From Cyclobacteriaceae bacterium (GTDB lineage Bacteria > Bacteroidota > Bacteroidia > Cytophagales > Cyclobacteriaceae), in assembly GCA_019694875.1 (NCBI GenBank), contig JAIBBC010000003.1:922469-986468 (forward strand): 64,000 nucleotides of DNA. Direction: 5' to 3'. Shown one piece after another: positions 1-8,127 of this stretch. The position numbers and the translations under genes are program-made. The notes beneath the pieces are model-generated. The model worked only from the letters and a program-made list of their open reading frames with translations, was not told the DNA's origin and did no database searches. Within the stretch, counting starts at the first letter, position 1, and every line of letters begins with the position of its first letter.

Positions 1-1934
1 TTGCACGGGGTGACATTAAGTTTATTTCGTGCAAGAACTCGAAGATATTTGCCTTTACGCGCACGTATGAAGATCAAACCATGCTGGTGGTGGCTAACCT
101 TTCGCGGTACGCGCAGCCGGCCATGCTTGACCTGGAAACGTTTGGCGGTCAAACTCCGGTGGAAGTGTTCAGCAAGAACAAGTTTCCGATGGTGCGCGAT
201 GATCAATCGTATTTTCTGTCGCTGGGGGCGCACGATTGCCAGTGGTTTTTATTGGAAAGCAAGGCTCAGGAAAATCATTCGGGCGAGTTGCCTGAACTGG
301 TTATTAAAGACTGGAGCAACCTGCTGAACCGGCCGAACTGTGTGCAGCTTGAAAATATTATTCTTCCGCAATACCTGGCGGGCCGCAGGTGGTTTGGTGG
401 CAAGAGCCGCGTGCTGGAAACTTTGAAGATTGTAAAACACGGTTCAATACCTACGTCTTCGTGGGATGTGACGATCCTGTTTATGGAAGTGAACTACCAG
501 AACGGCTTGCCGGAATTGTATCAGCTGCCGGTAGCATTTACGAAGGATAAGGAGGCTGCACGCATCCGCGATAACTTTCCGCAGGCGATGATTGCGCGGC
601 TGAAGATTGGAACGGAAGAGGGTTATTTGTACGATGCCATTTACGGGCAACCGTTTCAGTGTGCAATTATCGAGCACATGAAATCGAATGAGCCGCTGGC
701 GCTTGCCAATGGCGACCGGCTTGAGTTTAGCGGCAAGGAGTTGCTGCGCGAGTATGAAACGGGCAGTGAAAAGATCAGGCCGCGGGTGATGTCGGCAGAG
801 CAGAGCAATACCTCGGTTGCGTACGGCAACACATTTTTCCTGAAGCTGTTCCGCAAACTGGATTATGCGGTTAACTCGGATGCGGAGATATCGGCATTCC
901 TGACGGATGACAGTCCGTTTGATCACATGCCTGCATTTGTGGGAACATTCCAGTGGAAGTCGCACAGTGAAGCAATCACACTCGGGCTGATGCAGAAGAT
1001 GATACCGAACAGCGGTGATGGCTGGAGTTATGTGCTGGACCGGCTGGATGAGCTTACGGAAAAAATTCTTGCGAGCCCTGACATTCTTACGTTGCCGGAC
1101 GACCTGATGACATACGATGAAAGCAGTTATGATGGCCGCGTGAATCCGTTGCTGCATGAAATTTTCTCCGGACCGTTAACGGAACAAATCCGTTTGCTGG
1201 GAATCCGTACGGCTGAACTTCATAAAGCCCTTGCCGGACGGGGTGACATTCCGGCTTTTACACCCGAACCTTATTCGCTGCATTATCAGCGGTCGTTATT
1301 CTCGGGGTTGAAGTCGCTGGTGCGGAGTGCGTTTCAGAATCAATCCGAGAATCTGGAGAAGCTTTCACCGGAGGTGCGGCCACTGGCAGAAGAAATTCTA
1401 TCGCGCCAACCCGAGATACTCGACAGGCTGAAAGAAATTTACCGCAACAAGATTGATGTGGTGAAGATCCGGATTCATGGCGATTACCATTTGGGCCAGG
1501 TGTTGTTTACCGGAAAAGACTTCTTCATTACCGACTTTGAAGGAGAACCTGCAAGAAGCTATACCGAACGCAGGCTGAAGCGCTCGCCCCTGCGCGATGT
1601 GGCGGGCATGATCCGCTCCTTTCACTATGCCGCCTATGCGAGCCTGTTCCTCGATAATCAAATCCGCAAGGAGGATTACCCGAAACTGATTCCGGTGATG
1701 GAGGCGTGGTATCATCACATAAGTCATGTGTTTATGGCGGCATACAAACAAAATGTGAAGGGAACTCCGTTTGTACCACGCACGGATGAGGAACTCCATA
1801 TTATGATGACGACTTTCCTGCTGGAGAAGGCGATCTACGAATTGAACTATGAACTGAACAACCGTCCGGATTGGGTGATTATTCCGTTAACGGGAATTAA
1901 GGCGATTCTGGATTCGTATTTCGTTAGCAGTTAA
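1..1934 (+). CDS. treS: Trehalose synthase-maltokinase fusion, 3' part (5' end outside window)
   Basis: The reading frame is open from base 3, so the gene starts left of the window. The first roughly 80 visible residues are the beta-sandwich C-terminal domain of a GH13 trehalose synthase (LVVANLSRYAQPAML). The rest is a maltokinase (Pep2/Mak) domain with the kinase-fold motifs HGDYHLGQ (about base 1475, catalytic Asp) and TDFEGEP (about base 1530, metal-binding Asp). TreS interconverts maltose and trehalose, and maltokinase phosphorylates maltose to maltose-1-phosphate, the GlgE substrate; fusions of the two are common. The product is cytoplasmic. The gene is convergent with the TreY-MalQ operon, which works on the same metabolites. 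The TreS catalytic barrel cannot be seen, so its presence is inferred. Confidence 0.9.
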   Translation, partial: ARGDIKFISCKNSKIFAFTRTYEDQTMLVVANLSRYAQPAMLDLETFGGQTPVEVFSKNKFPMVRDDQSYFLSLGAHDCQWFLLESKAQENHSGELPELVIKDWSNLLNRPNCVQLENIILPQYLAGRRWFGGKSRVLETLKIVKHGSIPTSSWDVTILFMEVNYQNGLPELYQLPVAFTKDKEAARIRDNFPQAMIARLKIGTEEGYLYDAIYGQPFQCAIIEHMKSNEPLALANGDRLEFSGKELLREYETGSEKIRPRVMSAEQSNTSVAYGNTFFLKLFRKLDYAVNSDAEISAFLTDDSPFDHMPAFVGTFQWKSHSEAITLGLMQKMIPNSGDGWSYVLDRLDELTEKILASPDILTLPDDLMTYDESSYDGRVNPLLHEIFSGPLTEQIRLLGIRTAELHKALAGRGDIPAFTPEPYSLHYQRSLFSGLKSLVRSAFQNQSENLEKLSPEVRPLAEEILSRQPEILDRLKEIYRNKIDVVKIRIHGDYHLGQVLFTGKDFFITDFEGEPARSYTERRLKRSPLRDVAGMIRSFHYAAYASLFLDNQIRKEDYPKLIPVMEAWYHHISHVFMAAYKQNVKGTPFVPRTDEELHIMMTTFLLEKAIYELNYELNNRPDWVIIPLTGIKAILDSYFVSS

Positions 1935-1942
1935 TGGTTATC

Positions 1943-1995
1943 CGTTAATCGTTATTGGTGATGCAAAACGAACGATTAACTATTAACGATTAACG
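1943..1995. terminator. Inverted repeat between convergent genes
   Basis: CGTTAATCGTTA (1943-1954) is the exact reverse complement of TAACGATTAACG (1984-1995), with a 29-base loop that carries a further AACGATTAAC copy at 1971-1980. It fills the 69-bp gap between the stop codons of the treS fusion and treY-malQ. It is AT-rich and has no clear U tract, so a bidirectional transcription-end role is only inferred from position. Confidence 0.4.
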
Positions 1996-2003
1996 AATGC
2001 CGG

Positions 2004-5000
2004 CTACCGGTTATAAAGACGCGAAAACGTAATCAATTGATCGGATATTGATTTAGGAACACGACCTTTCATCTGCCACAGCCAGTTGTTTTGATAGGTA
2101 GACGGCATGTTCATGCGCGCTTTTTCATTTAAGTTAAGCAAGTCTTGCATGGGGGTGATGACAATCCGTGCTACGGAACCATAACCCAAACGAATCAGCA
2201 GTTCGCTGATGTTTTTCTGGGTCACCTTTGCGGGAAAGAATGACTCCAGGCGTTTGCGGTGTGCCGCGGAAATGTCTTTGCGGTACCAGCCGCGCGTGGT
2301 ATTGTTATCGTGCGTGCCGGTGTACACAATAAAGTTTTCGGTGAAGTTATGGGCTGAATAAATCGATTCGGTCATGTCTTCTTCGAACGCGAACTGAAGA
2401 ATCTTCATGCCAGGCAGGTTTAATTCATCGCGTAGCGTGAACACTTCCGGATTGATCTCCCCCAGGTCTTCCGCTACGAACGGCAATGAACCAAACTCTT
2501 TTTTAACAGCTTCGAAGAAATCTCTACCCGGTCCGCGCTGCCACGTGCCATTACGGGCACTGGCGGATGTTGCGGGAACATCCCAGTAATCAACAAACGC
2601 ACGGAAGTGGTCGAGCCGCACTTCATCGAACAACTCCAGGTTTTTCCTCAGTCGCTTGAGCCACCACGCGTACTTGTTTTCCTTCAACACATCCCAGCGG
2701 AATACGGGCATGCCCCAGAGCTGGCCATCGCTGTTGAAGTAGTCGGGCGGAACTCCGGCAACACCTTTCAGTTTTCCCGATTCATCGAGTGCGAACATCT
2801 CGCGGTTCGCCCAAACGTCAGCCGAGTTGTAGCTGACATAAAAAGGAATGTCGCCCAGCAAGGTGATGTTGCGGTCGTTGCAGTATTTGCGCAGCCGCAT
2901 CCATTGTTCAAAGAAGATGAATTGAACCCATTTGATTTTTTCGAGGGGGTTGGGGTTTTCATGTTTCGACAGGCTCAACATGACAGAAGGATTACTCTTC
3001 CCGCTCAAGCCAGGGTTATCCTGTTTCGGCAAGCTCAACATGACATCCTCGTTGTCGCCTTCCACATCTGACGAGCGCTCACCCCAGTCTTTCCGATCGC
3101 GGATTTCTTCCGGCCATTCGTACCATGGAGCGCCTTTATGTTTGGTGCGGAAGTATTCGAACAAGGCAAAGTCGTCAAGCCAGTATGCCTCGGCCTGCTT
3201 AAACTTTTCGAACTTGTTGTGGAGTGAAGGGAAGTCGCCTGCGTTGAAATTCTCCCAGGCTTTGTTCAGCAACACTTCGCGCAAGGCCTCCGCTTTGCGG
3301 TATTTGATCTTGCCGTTGTTCCACAACTCGTATTTCTCTACTTCGGGTTCGGTGAGCAAGCCCACCGCAACCAACTCCTCCGGACTAATCAGCAACGGGT
3401 TGCCGGCCATGCTGGAATATGAACTGTAGGGCGAGTAAGCTGTATCGGCTGTTGTGATGTTGAGCGGAAGCAATTGCCAGATGCTTTGATTGCTTTCGAA
3501 CAGGAAGTCGGCAAACGCTCGCGCCTCCGGACCCATGTCGCCCATACCGAACTCCGAAGGCAACGAGGCGATTGACATGAGTACCCCAGCCTTTCGTGAC
3601 TTTGGCGCATCTTCAAGCCGGATGATGCCGATGAAAAATTCCCTGAGCAGTTCTGCGATTAAAAGCTCTCCGGTATGTTTACCCTTGCGGCCAAACAACA
3701 TATTGGAATAGTTCAACGGTGCATGTGCCGGAATAACAATCCTTGTGTCGGCCCAATCGGGTTGAAAAGCTTCACTAAGGTTCTGCAGTCGTGCGAGGTT
3801 CAGCGGAACCACGGTAACAATCCAAATGCCCTTGTGCACACGTGCGAACGCAAAGCAATTGTCTTTGTGCTTTCCCCTGACTTCAAGCGGAACATACTGA
3901 CCCTCACAAAACACTCCCTTGCATGCTGAACGTATTTTAAACAGCTTATGCATCAGCCACAATTTGATGCGGCCATCGCTGCGCGTGCTCCAGAGTTCTT
4001 CAACAAAATCGGCAGTGGTTTGCGCCTTGCTCACATAATTCAGCATGCTTCCACTCTCCTCAAAATTTACCTGCCTCCGGTTGTCGGGATCGACCAGGGT
4101 TAAATCCCAATTGGTTGTACCCTGATAACTATCCGGCACACCGGGACAGGTGAACTTCAAGGCGACCTGTGCGAGCGAATTGATCATTCCGAAATCCGAA
4201 ACTTTCTGCTGGAAGTTTTGAAAGCTTTCCAGGAATTTATGTTCCGGTTTTAAAATCTCAACCACAAAGCTTTTCACGGCCTGTTCATAGTGCTGATCAG
4301 GATCGGCCCAGTCGGAATACCGTTTTGCTTCGCGGAATGCCTTGGTAAAATATTCATCGAGGCGATTGATAAAATCTGTTCCGGACTCCGGGATGTTTGG
4401 GAAAGATCCGATCAGTGTTTGATAGATGAAGTATTCATCGTTTAGATCGGGAGCGCCATTCTTTTTATAGATCTGGTTCCATTCCATCCACTGCGTTACG
4501 AGTGCTATCCATTCTTCCGAAAGGTCGGTGAGTACGTTCAACCGCATGCGCGCATCTTCCCCGCGTTTCGTATCGTGCGTGGATGTTGCGTTGAGTGCCA
4601 GCGGCCAGTTGGTCTGGCGATCGCGCATAGCTTCATGAAAATCATCCGCATCCAGGCCGAAGAAACCCGGAGAATCACCCACTTCATTGTGGGCAAGAAA
4701 CCGGTTGAATGTATATAATAAAGTATCCTCCATTCCTTTCGCCATCAGCGGGCCGCTGAACTGCATGCAGCGCATGTAAAACTCAAGTGCGCTGCGGTTG
4801 AATTCTTCGTTGCCTTCCTGCGGACGGTTAATAAAAATATCTTCCAGTAAACCGAACGCCTCTTTGAGCCCAGGCTTTTCACTCCGGGATTTTTTGAGGA
4901 TAGCTTTTACTGCATCGCGTTCTTCAGCCGGCAACGGAAATGAATTTCCATAGAGCTTATACACGGGGCACTGAACCAGAAATTCTGCTATTGCTCCCTT

Positions 5001-6302
5001 TACCTGCTCTGCCGGAATTTCATGAGCAATTAAATTTTTATCGCGCAGAAATGCGTACAGGTTCTGCAATTCACCGCCCATGTGGTGGTGCAGGATCATC
5101 GATTTCTTTTCGCTGATCTTTTGTTCAACCGATTTGTTATCCCGTGTGAGGAGTTTATAAAAGCGCGAGAATTTATTTTCCGCGCGGTCGCGGGTGATCA
5201 GGTTGTTTACGAGCGCGAGGAACTCGTATCCTGTTGCGCCCTGGATCGGCCAGGGTTTCAGTTTTTCACCGGGCTCAAGAATTTTTTCCACCACGATGTA
5301 AGTATCCTCACCGCATAACACGCGCAGTCTCTTTAAATATGTTTCCGGATCGTACAATCCATCGATGTGGTCGACCCGAATGCCTTTGAACAAACCTTCG
5401 TCAACAAACTGTTTGATGAGCTTGTGATACAGGTGAAACACCTTCTCAGACTGCATGTTCAGACAGATCAGCGAGTTGACCGTAAAGAATCTCCGGTAGT
5501 TGATGGTGTTAACGGTTTCCTTCCAGCTGCACAACCGATAGAACTGCTCGTCTGCGATTGCTACAATGGCTTCGGGATTGGAGTTGATCGCTGTTAAACT
5601 CTTCTCGATGTAGCTTCTTGTTTCCAGTTCATTCATCAGCGTTTTGAACTGAATCTTCAGTTCATGCGCGCGAAGCGCATACTGCACCGGATCGGTAACG
5701 GAATGTATCTCATCGAGCTGTACTAAAAACTGACGAACACTGTCCATCGACCGTGTTTCATCCGTATTGAGCACGGTTTCGTATGATCGCGTATTGATTG
5801 GATAGAACTGATCGGCATACTGAAAGCACAATCCGTCATCACCGGAAACAAGCTGCAATTCGCCACGCGCAGCAACTTCCTCAAGCGTATCGCCCAGGAA
5901 AGGAACCATCAGCCGGTCGCGAAAGAAATCGGTTGACGCGGGTGTATCGAACACGCCTGCATAAACCGAAAGAGTTCCCTTCTCAAGCATATCCATCAGC
6001 CAAATATTGGAATGATGAAACGCCATGTGATTCGGGACGATATCCTGTATCCAGCCGATACCCTCCTGCTGCAATGTGTTAATGAGCTCGCGCAATTCAT
6101 CGGCCGTGCCGATTTCGGGATTGATCTCGTACGGATTGGTTACATCGTATCCGTGCATGCTTCCGGGCACAGCTTTAAAAACCGGTGACGCGTAAATTGT
6201 TTTTACACCAAGCTGTTTGAAATACGAAACGTGACTTCTCAGATCACGAAATGTGAAATCTTTATTGAACTGGATGCGATATGTTGAGACAGGATTATAC
6301 AT
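2004..6302 (-). CDS. treY: Fused maltooligosyltrehalose synthase (TreY) and 4-alpha-glucanotransferase (MalQ)
   Basis: This 1432-residue protein joins two enzymes. Residues about 1-895 are GH13 TreY, which isomerises the reducing-end glucose of maltodextrin to a trehalose linkage; visible motifs are DIVPNH, GIRVDHIDG (nucleophile Asp near 312), VVEKILEPGE (acid Glu near 338) and STHDTKRGE (Asp near 577). Residues about 900-1432 are a GH77 amylomaltase with DEVRLDHFRAF (nucleophile Asp near 1231), VAEDLGE (Glu near 1278) and THDNNTTRGWY (Asp near 1331). All catalytic residues are intact. An extra stretch near residues 1081-1117 is encoded by two palindromic repeats (separate entries). The first codons overlap the end of treZ by 8 bp, which indicates translational coupling. 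It is the last gene of the operon. Confidence 0.95.
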   Translation of the reverse strand: MYNPVSTYRIQFNKDFTFRDLRSHVSYFKQLGVKTIYASPVFKAVPGSMHGYDVTNPYEINPEIGTADELRELINTLQQEGIGWIQDIVPNHMAFHHSNIWLMDMLEKGTLSVYAGVFDTPASTDFFRDRLMVPFLGDTLEEVAARGELQLVSGDDGLCFQYADQFYPINTRSYETVLNTDETRSMDSVRQFLVQLDEIHSVTDPVQYALRAHELKIQFKTLMNELETRSYIEKSLTAINSNPEAIVAIADEQFYRLCSWKETVNTINYRRFFTVNSLICLNMQSEKVFHLYHKLIKQFVDEGLFKGIRVDHIDGLYDPETYLKRLRVLCGEDTYIVVEKILEPGEKLKPWPIQGATGYEFLALVNNLITRDRAENKFSRFYKLLTRDNKSVEQKISEKKSMILHHHMGGELQNLYAFLRDKNLIAHEIPAEQVKGAIAEFLVQCPVYKLYGNSFPLPAEERDAVKAILKKSRSEKPGLKEAFGLLEDIFINRPQEGNEEFNRSALEFYMRCMQFSGPLMAKGMEDTLLYTFNRFLAHNEVGDSPGFFGLDADDFHEAMRDRQTNWPLALNATSTHDTKRGEDARMRLNVLTDLSEEWIALVTQWMEWNQIYKKNGAPDLNDEYFIYQTLIGSFPNIPESGTDFINRLDEYFTKAFREAKRYSDWADPDQHYEQAVKSFVVEILKPEHKFLESFQNFQQKVSDFGMINSLAQVALKFTCPGVPDSYQGTTNWDLTLVDPDNRRQVNFEESGSMLNYVSKAQTTADFVEELWSTRSDGRIKLWLMHKLFKIRSACKGVFCEGQYVPLEVRGKHKDNCFAFARVHKGIWIVTVVPLNLARLQNLSEAFQPDWADTRIVIPAHAPLNYSNMLFGRKGKHTGELLIAELLREFFIGIIRLEDAPKSRKAGVLMSIASLPSEFGMGDMGPEARAFADFLFESNQSIWQLLPLNITTADTAYSPYSSYSSMAGNPLLISPEELVAVGLLTEPEVEKYELWNNGKIKYRKAEALREVLLNKAWENFNAGDFPSLHNKFEKFKQAEAYWLDDFALFEYFRTKHKGAPWYEWPEEIRDRKDWGERSSDVEGDNEDVMLSLPKQDNPGLSGKSNPSVMLSLSKHENPNPLEKIKWVQFIFFEQWMRLRKYCNDRNITLLGDIPFYVSYNSADVWANREMFALDESGKLKGVAGVPPDYFNSDGQLWGMPVFRWDVLKENKYAWWLKRLRKNLELFDEVRLDHFRAFVDYWDVPATSASARNGTWQRGPGRDFFEAVKKEFGSLPFVAEDLGEINPEVFTLRDELNLPGMKILQFAFEEDMTESIYSAHNFTENFIVYTGTHDNNTTRGWYRKDISAAHRKRLESFFPAKVTQKNISELLIRLGYGSVARIVITPMQDLLNLNEKARMNMPSTYQNNWLWQMKGRVPKSISDQLITFSRLYNR
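2960..2984. repeat. Intragenic palindromic repeat, copy 1, inside the MalQ domain
   Basis: A 25-bp element containing the inverted repeat CATGTT (2960-2965) / AACATG (2977-2982). Read in the treY-malQ frame on the minus strand it encodes VMLSLSKHE. It matches copy 2 at 22 of 25 positions and starts exactly 60 bp from it. GH77 enzymes are not expected to have this peptide here, so it appears to be an in-frame insertion of a dispersed repeat. Confidence 0.75.
3020..3044. repeat. Intragenic palindromic repeat, copy 2, inside the MalQ domain
   Basis: Second copy of the 25-bp element, encoding VMLSLPKQD in the treY-malQ frame. It differs from copy 1 at three positions, which break the outer palindrome, so it looks like the older or more decayed copy. 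The 60-bp period keeps the frame and gives a 20-residue protein repeat. Confidence 0.7.
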
Positions 6303-8127
6303 GTGTGAAGAGTAAAAAGGACTCCGGAGCCATCACCAACCGGTTTGTTTGATTGAATTCAAGGTCGTGAACTCCGAGCCACTCCGATGATGCAGAGTTC
6401 AGCACAAGCTTCCAGGGTTTCTCCAGCAAAGCAGATGTAATGGTTTGGGACTGACCGGAGTAATTGAACATGCACAGAACGTATTCTTCGTTATGCCAGC
6501 GTTCGGCCAGCAGCACGTTTTGAGATTCAAACACTTCCAGTTTCAGGTTGTCGCGGCCGGCACGGCCGATGGGCGTGAGTTTTTTTCTCAGCGCAATCAG
6601 CTGCTGATAGTATTTAAACATCGCAGCGTGTTCGTCTTTTTCAAGGATGTCCCACTGAAGCGATGAGTGCCGGAATGTTTCTTCACTTTGGGGATCGGGA
6701 AATTCGTCTTCGATATGAAACGCTTTAAACTCGCGCTTTCGTCCCTGCCGTACGGCCTCCACAAGTTCTTTGTCGGAATGATTAACGAAATACAGGAACG
6801 GATTTTTCTCGCCATACTCCTCGCCCATGAAGAGCAGTGGCAAAAACGGGCTCATCAGCACGGACGCAGCCAGAACCTTTTGCATCTCAAAACTCACCAG
6901 CGCGGAAGAGCGCTCGCCCAGCATGCGGTTGCCGATGTGGTCGTGGTTTTGCGAGAACACGACAAACCGGAAGGGCTCTATATTAATAGTGTCGGTGCCA
7001 AATGTCTTACTGCGATGCGGTGAATATTGGCCGGTGTAAACGTATCCGTCCTGCCAGGATTTAGCCAGATGAAGCAGTCCGTTAAAGTCTTCGAAGTACC
7101 CGGTTTTGGAGTGGCCGGTTGTTACGCGTAGTGCGTGATGGAATTCGTCAATCCACTGCGCATCCATTCCATAGCCTTTCTCAGAAACCGGATCGATGAA
7201 TTTCCGGTCGTTGAGGTCGCATTCGATAATTAAATAATGCATGCGGTTGGTTTCCTGCATCAGCTCATCCACCCGCCCGCGCAATTCGCGCAGCCAGTGT
7301 TTCGGACTGAAGTCCTTGATGGCGTGTACAGCATCCAACCGCAATGCATCAATATGAAAATCGCGCAGCCACATAAGCGCGTTCTCAAGAAAGTAATGAC
7401 GAACTTCATCGCAATGCGCATCGTCAAAGTTCATCGCCTGTCCCCAGGGCGTTTTATATTTATGGGTAAAGTACGGGCCGAATGCAGGAAGTACATTTCC
7501 TTCCGGCCCGAGGTGATTGTACACTACGTCAAGAATTACGGCAATGCCATTTGCATGACACGCATCCACCAGCTGCTGCAGTCCGAGCGGACCGCCATAC
7601 GAATGCTGCACAGCAAACGGAAACACTCCGTCATAGCCCCAATTGCGGATTCCCGAAAACTGCGCCACAGGCATAATCTCAATCGCGGTGATGCCGAGCT
7701 CTTTCAGGTATGGCAGTTTCTCAATAATTCCTTCAAATGTTCCGGTATCGCTGAACGTGCCGGTATGCAATTCATAAATAATATACTCCTGCTGCGGAAT
7801 GTTAATCCATTCGTGATCCGTCCAATGAAAAGCACCCGGATTAAAAACTTCTGACGGGCCGCTCGCGCCTTCCGGCTGATACAGGGATGCAGGATCGGCA
7901 AGCTGTTTACCGTCAAGTTCAATGTAGTACCGATCGCCGGGAGTAATGTGCGGTGTGATGCAACTCCAGTATCCAAATTCACGCCTGATTAACTGCAGCC
8001 GTTGTTGTTTATCAACCAACCAAACGTTTACCGTTTTAGCTTCAGGCGCCCACACCAATACCTCTGCTTCACCCCGCGCGGAAAAATTCACGCCCAACGA
8101 CTTCCGGTTAACGCGCAGCAAAGTCAT
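6295..8127 (-). CDS. treZ: Maltooligosyltrehalose trehalohydrolase TreZ
   Basis: This 610-residue GH13 enzyme hydrolyses the maltosyl-trehalose bond made by TreY, releasing free trehalose in the cytoplasm. It starts with an N-terminal CBM48-like sandwich (residues 10-90), then the barrel with DALRLDAVHAI (nucleophile Asp265), LIIECDLND (acid Glu302) and SQNHDHIGNR (Asp396), and ends with a C-terminal sandwich. The length fits the family. It overlaps glgX upstream by 4 bp (ATGA) and treY-malQ downstream by 8 bp, so the three are almost certainly co-translated. TreZ next to TreY completes the TreY-TreZ trehalose route. Confidence 0.96.
   Translation of the reverse strand: MTLLRVNRKSLGVNFSARGEAEVLVWAPEAKTVNVWLVDKQQRLQLIRREFGYWSCITPHITPGDRYYIELDGKQLADPASLYQPEGASGPSEVFNPGAFHWTDHEWINIPQQEYIIYELHTGTFSDTGTFEGIIEKLPYLKELGITAIEIMPVAQFSGIRNWGYDGVFPFAVQHSYGGPLGLQQLVDACHANGIAVILDVVYNHLGPEGNVLPAFGPYFTHKYKTPWGQAMNFDDAHCDEVRHYFLENALMWLRDFHIDALRLDAVHAIKDFSPKHWLRELRGRVDELMQETNRMHYLIIECDLNDRKFIDPVSEKGYGMDAQWIDEFHHALRVTTGHSKTGYFEDFNGLLHLAKSWQDGYVYTGQYSPHRSKTFGTDTINIEPFRFVVFSQNHDHIGNRMLGERSSALVSFEMQKVLAASVLMSPFLPLLFMGEEYGEKNPFLYFVNHSDKELVEAVRQGRKREFKAFHIEDEFPDPQSEETFRHSSLQWDILEKDEHAAMFKYYQQLIALRKKLTPIGRAGRDNLKLEVFESQNVLLAERWHNEEYVLCMFNYSGQSQTITSALLEKPWKLVLNSASSEWLGVHDLEFNQTNRLVMAPESFLLFTHV

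Noticed and set aside
444-1157. Long antisense open frame opposite the treS-maltokinase gene
   Set aside because: It lies entirely within a clear kinase-domain coding region and its translation is rich in Arg, His and Cys, typical of the reverse frame of a GC-moderate gene.
7237-7854. 205-codon frame on the plus strand opposite treZ
   Set aside because: Shadow of treZ; the minus-strand frame holds all GH13 motifs and overlaps its operon neighbours as expected.
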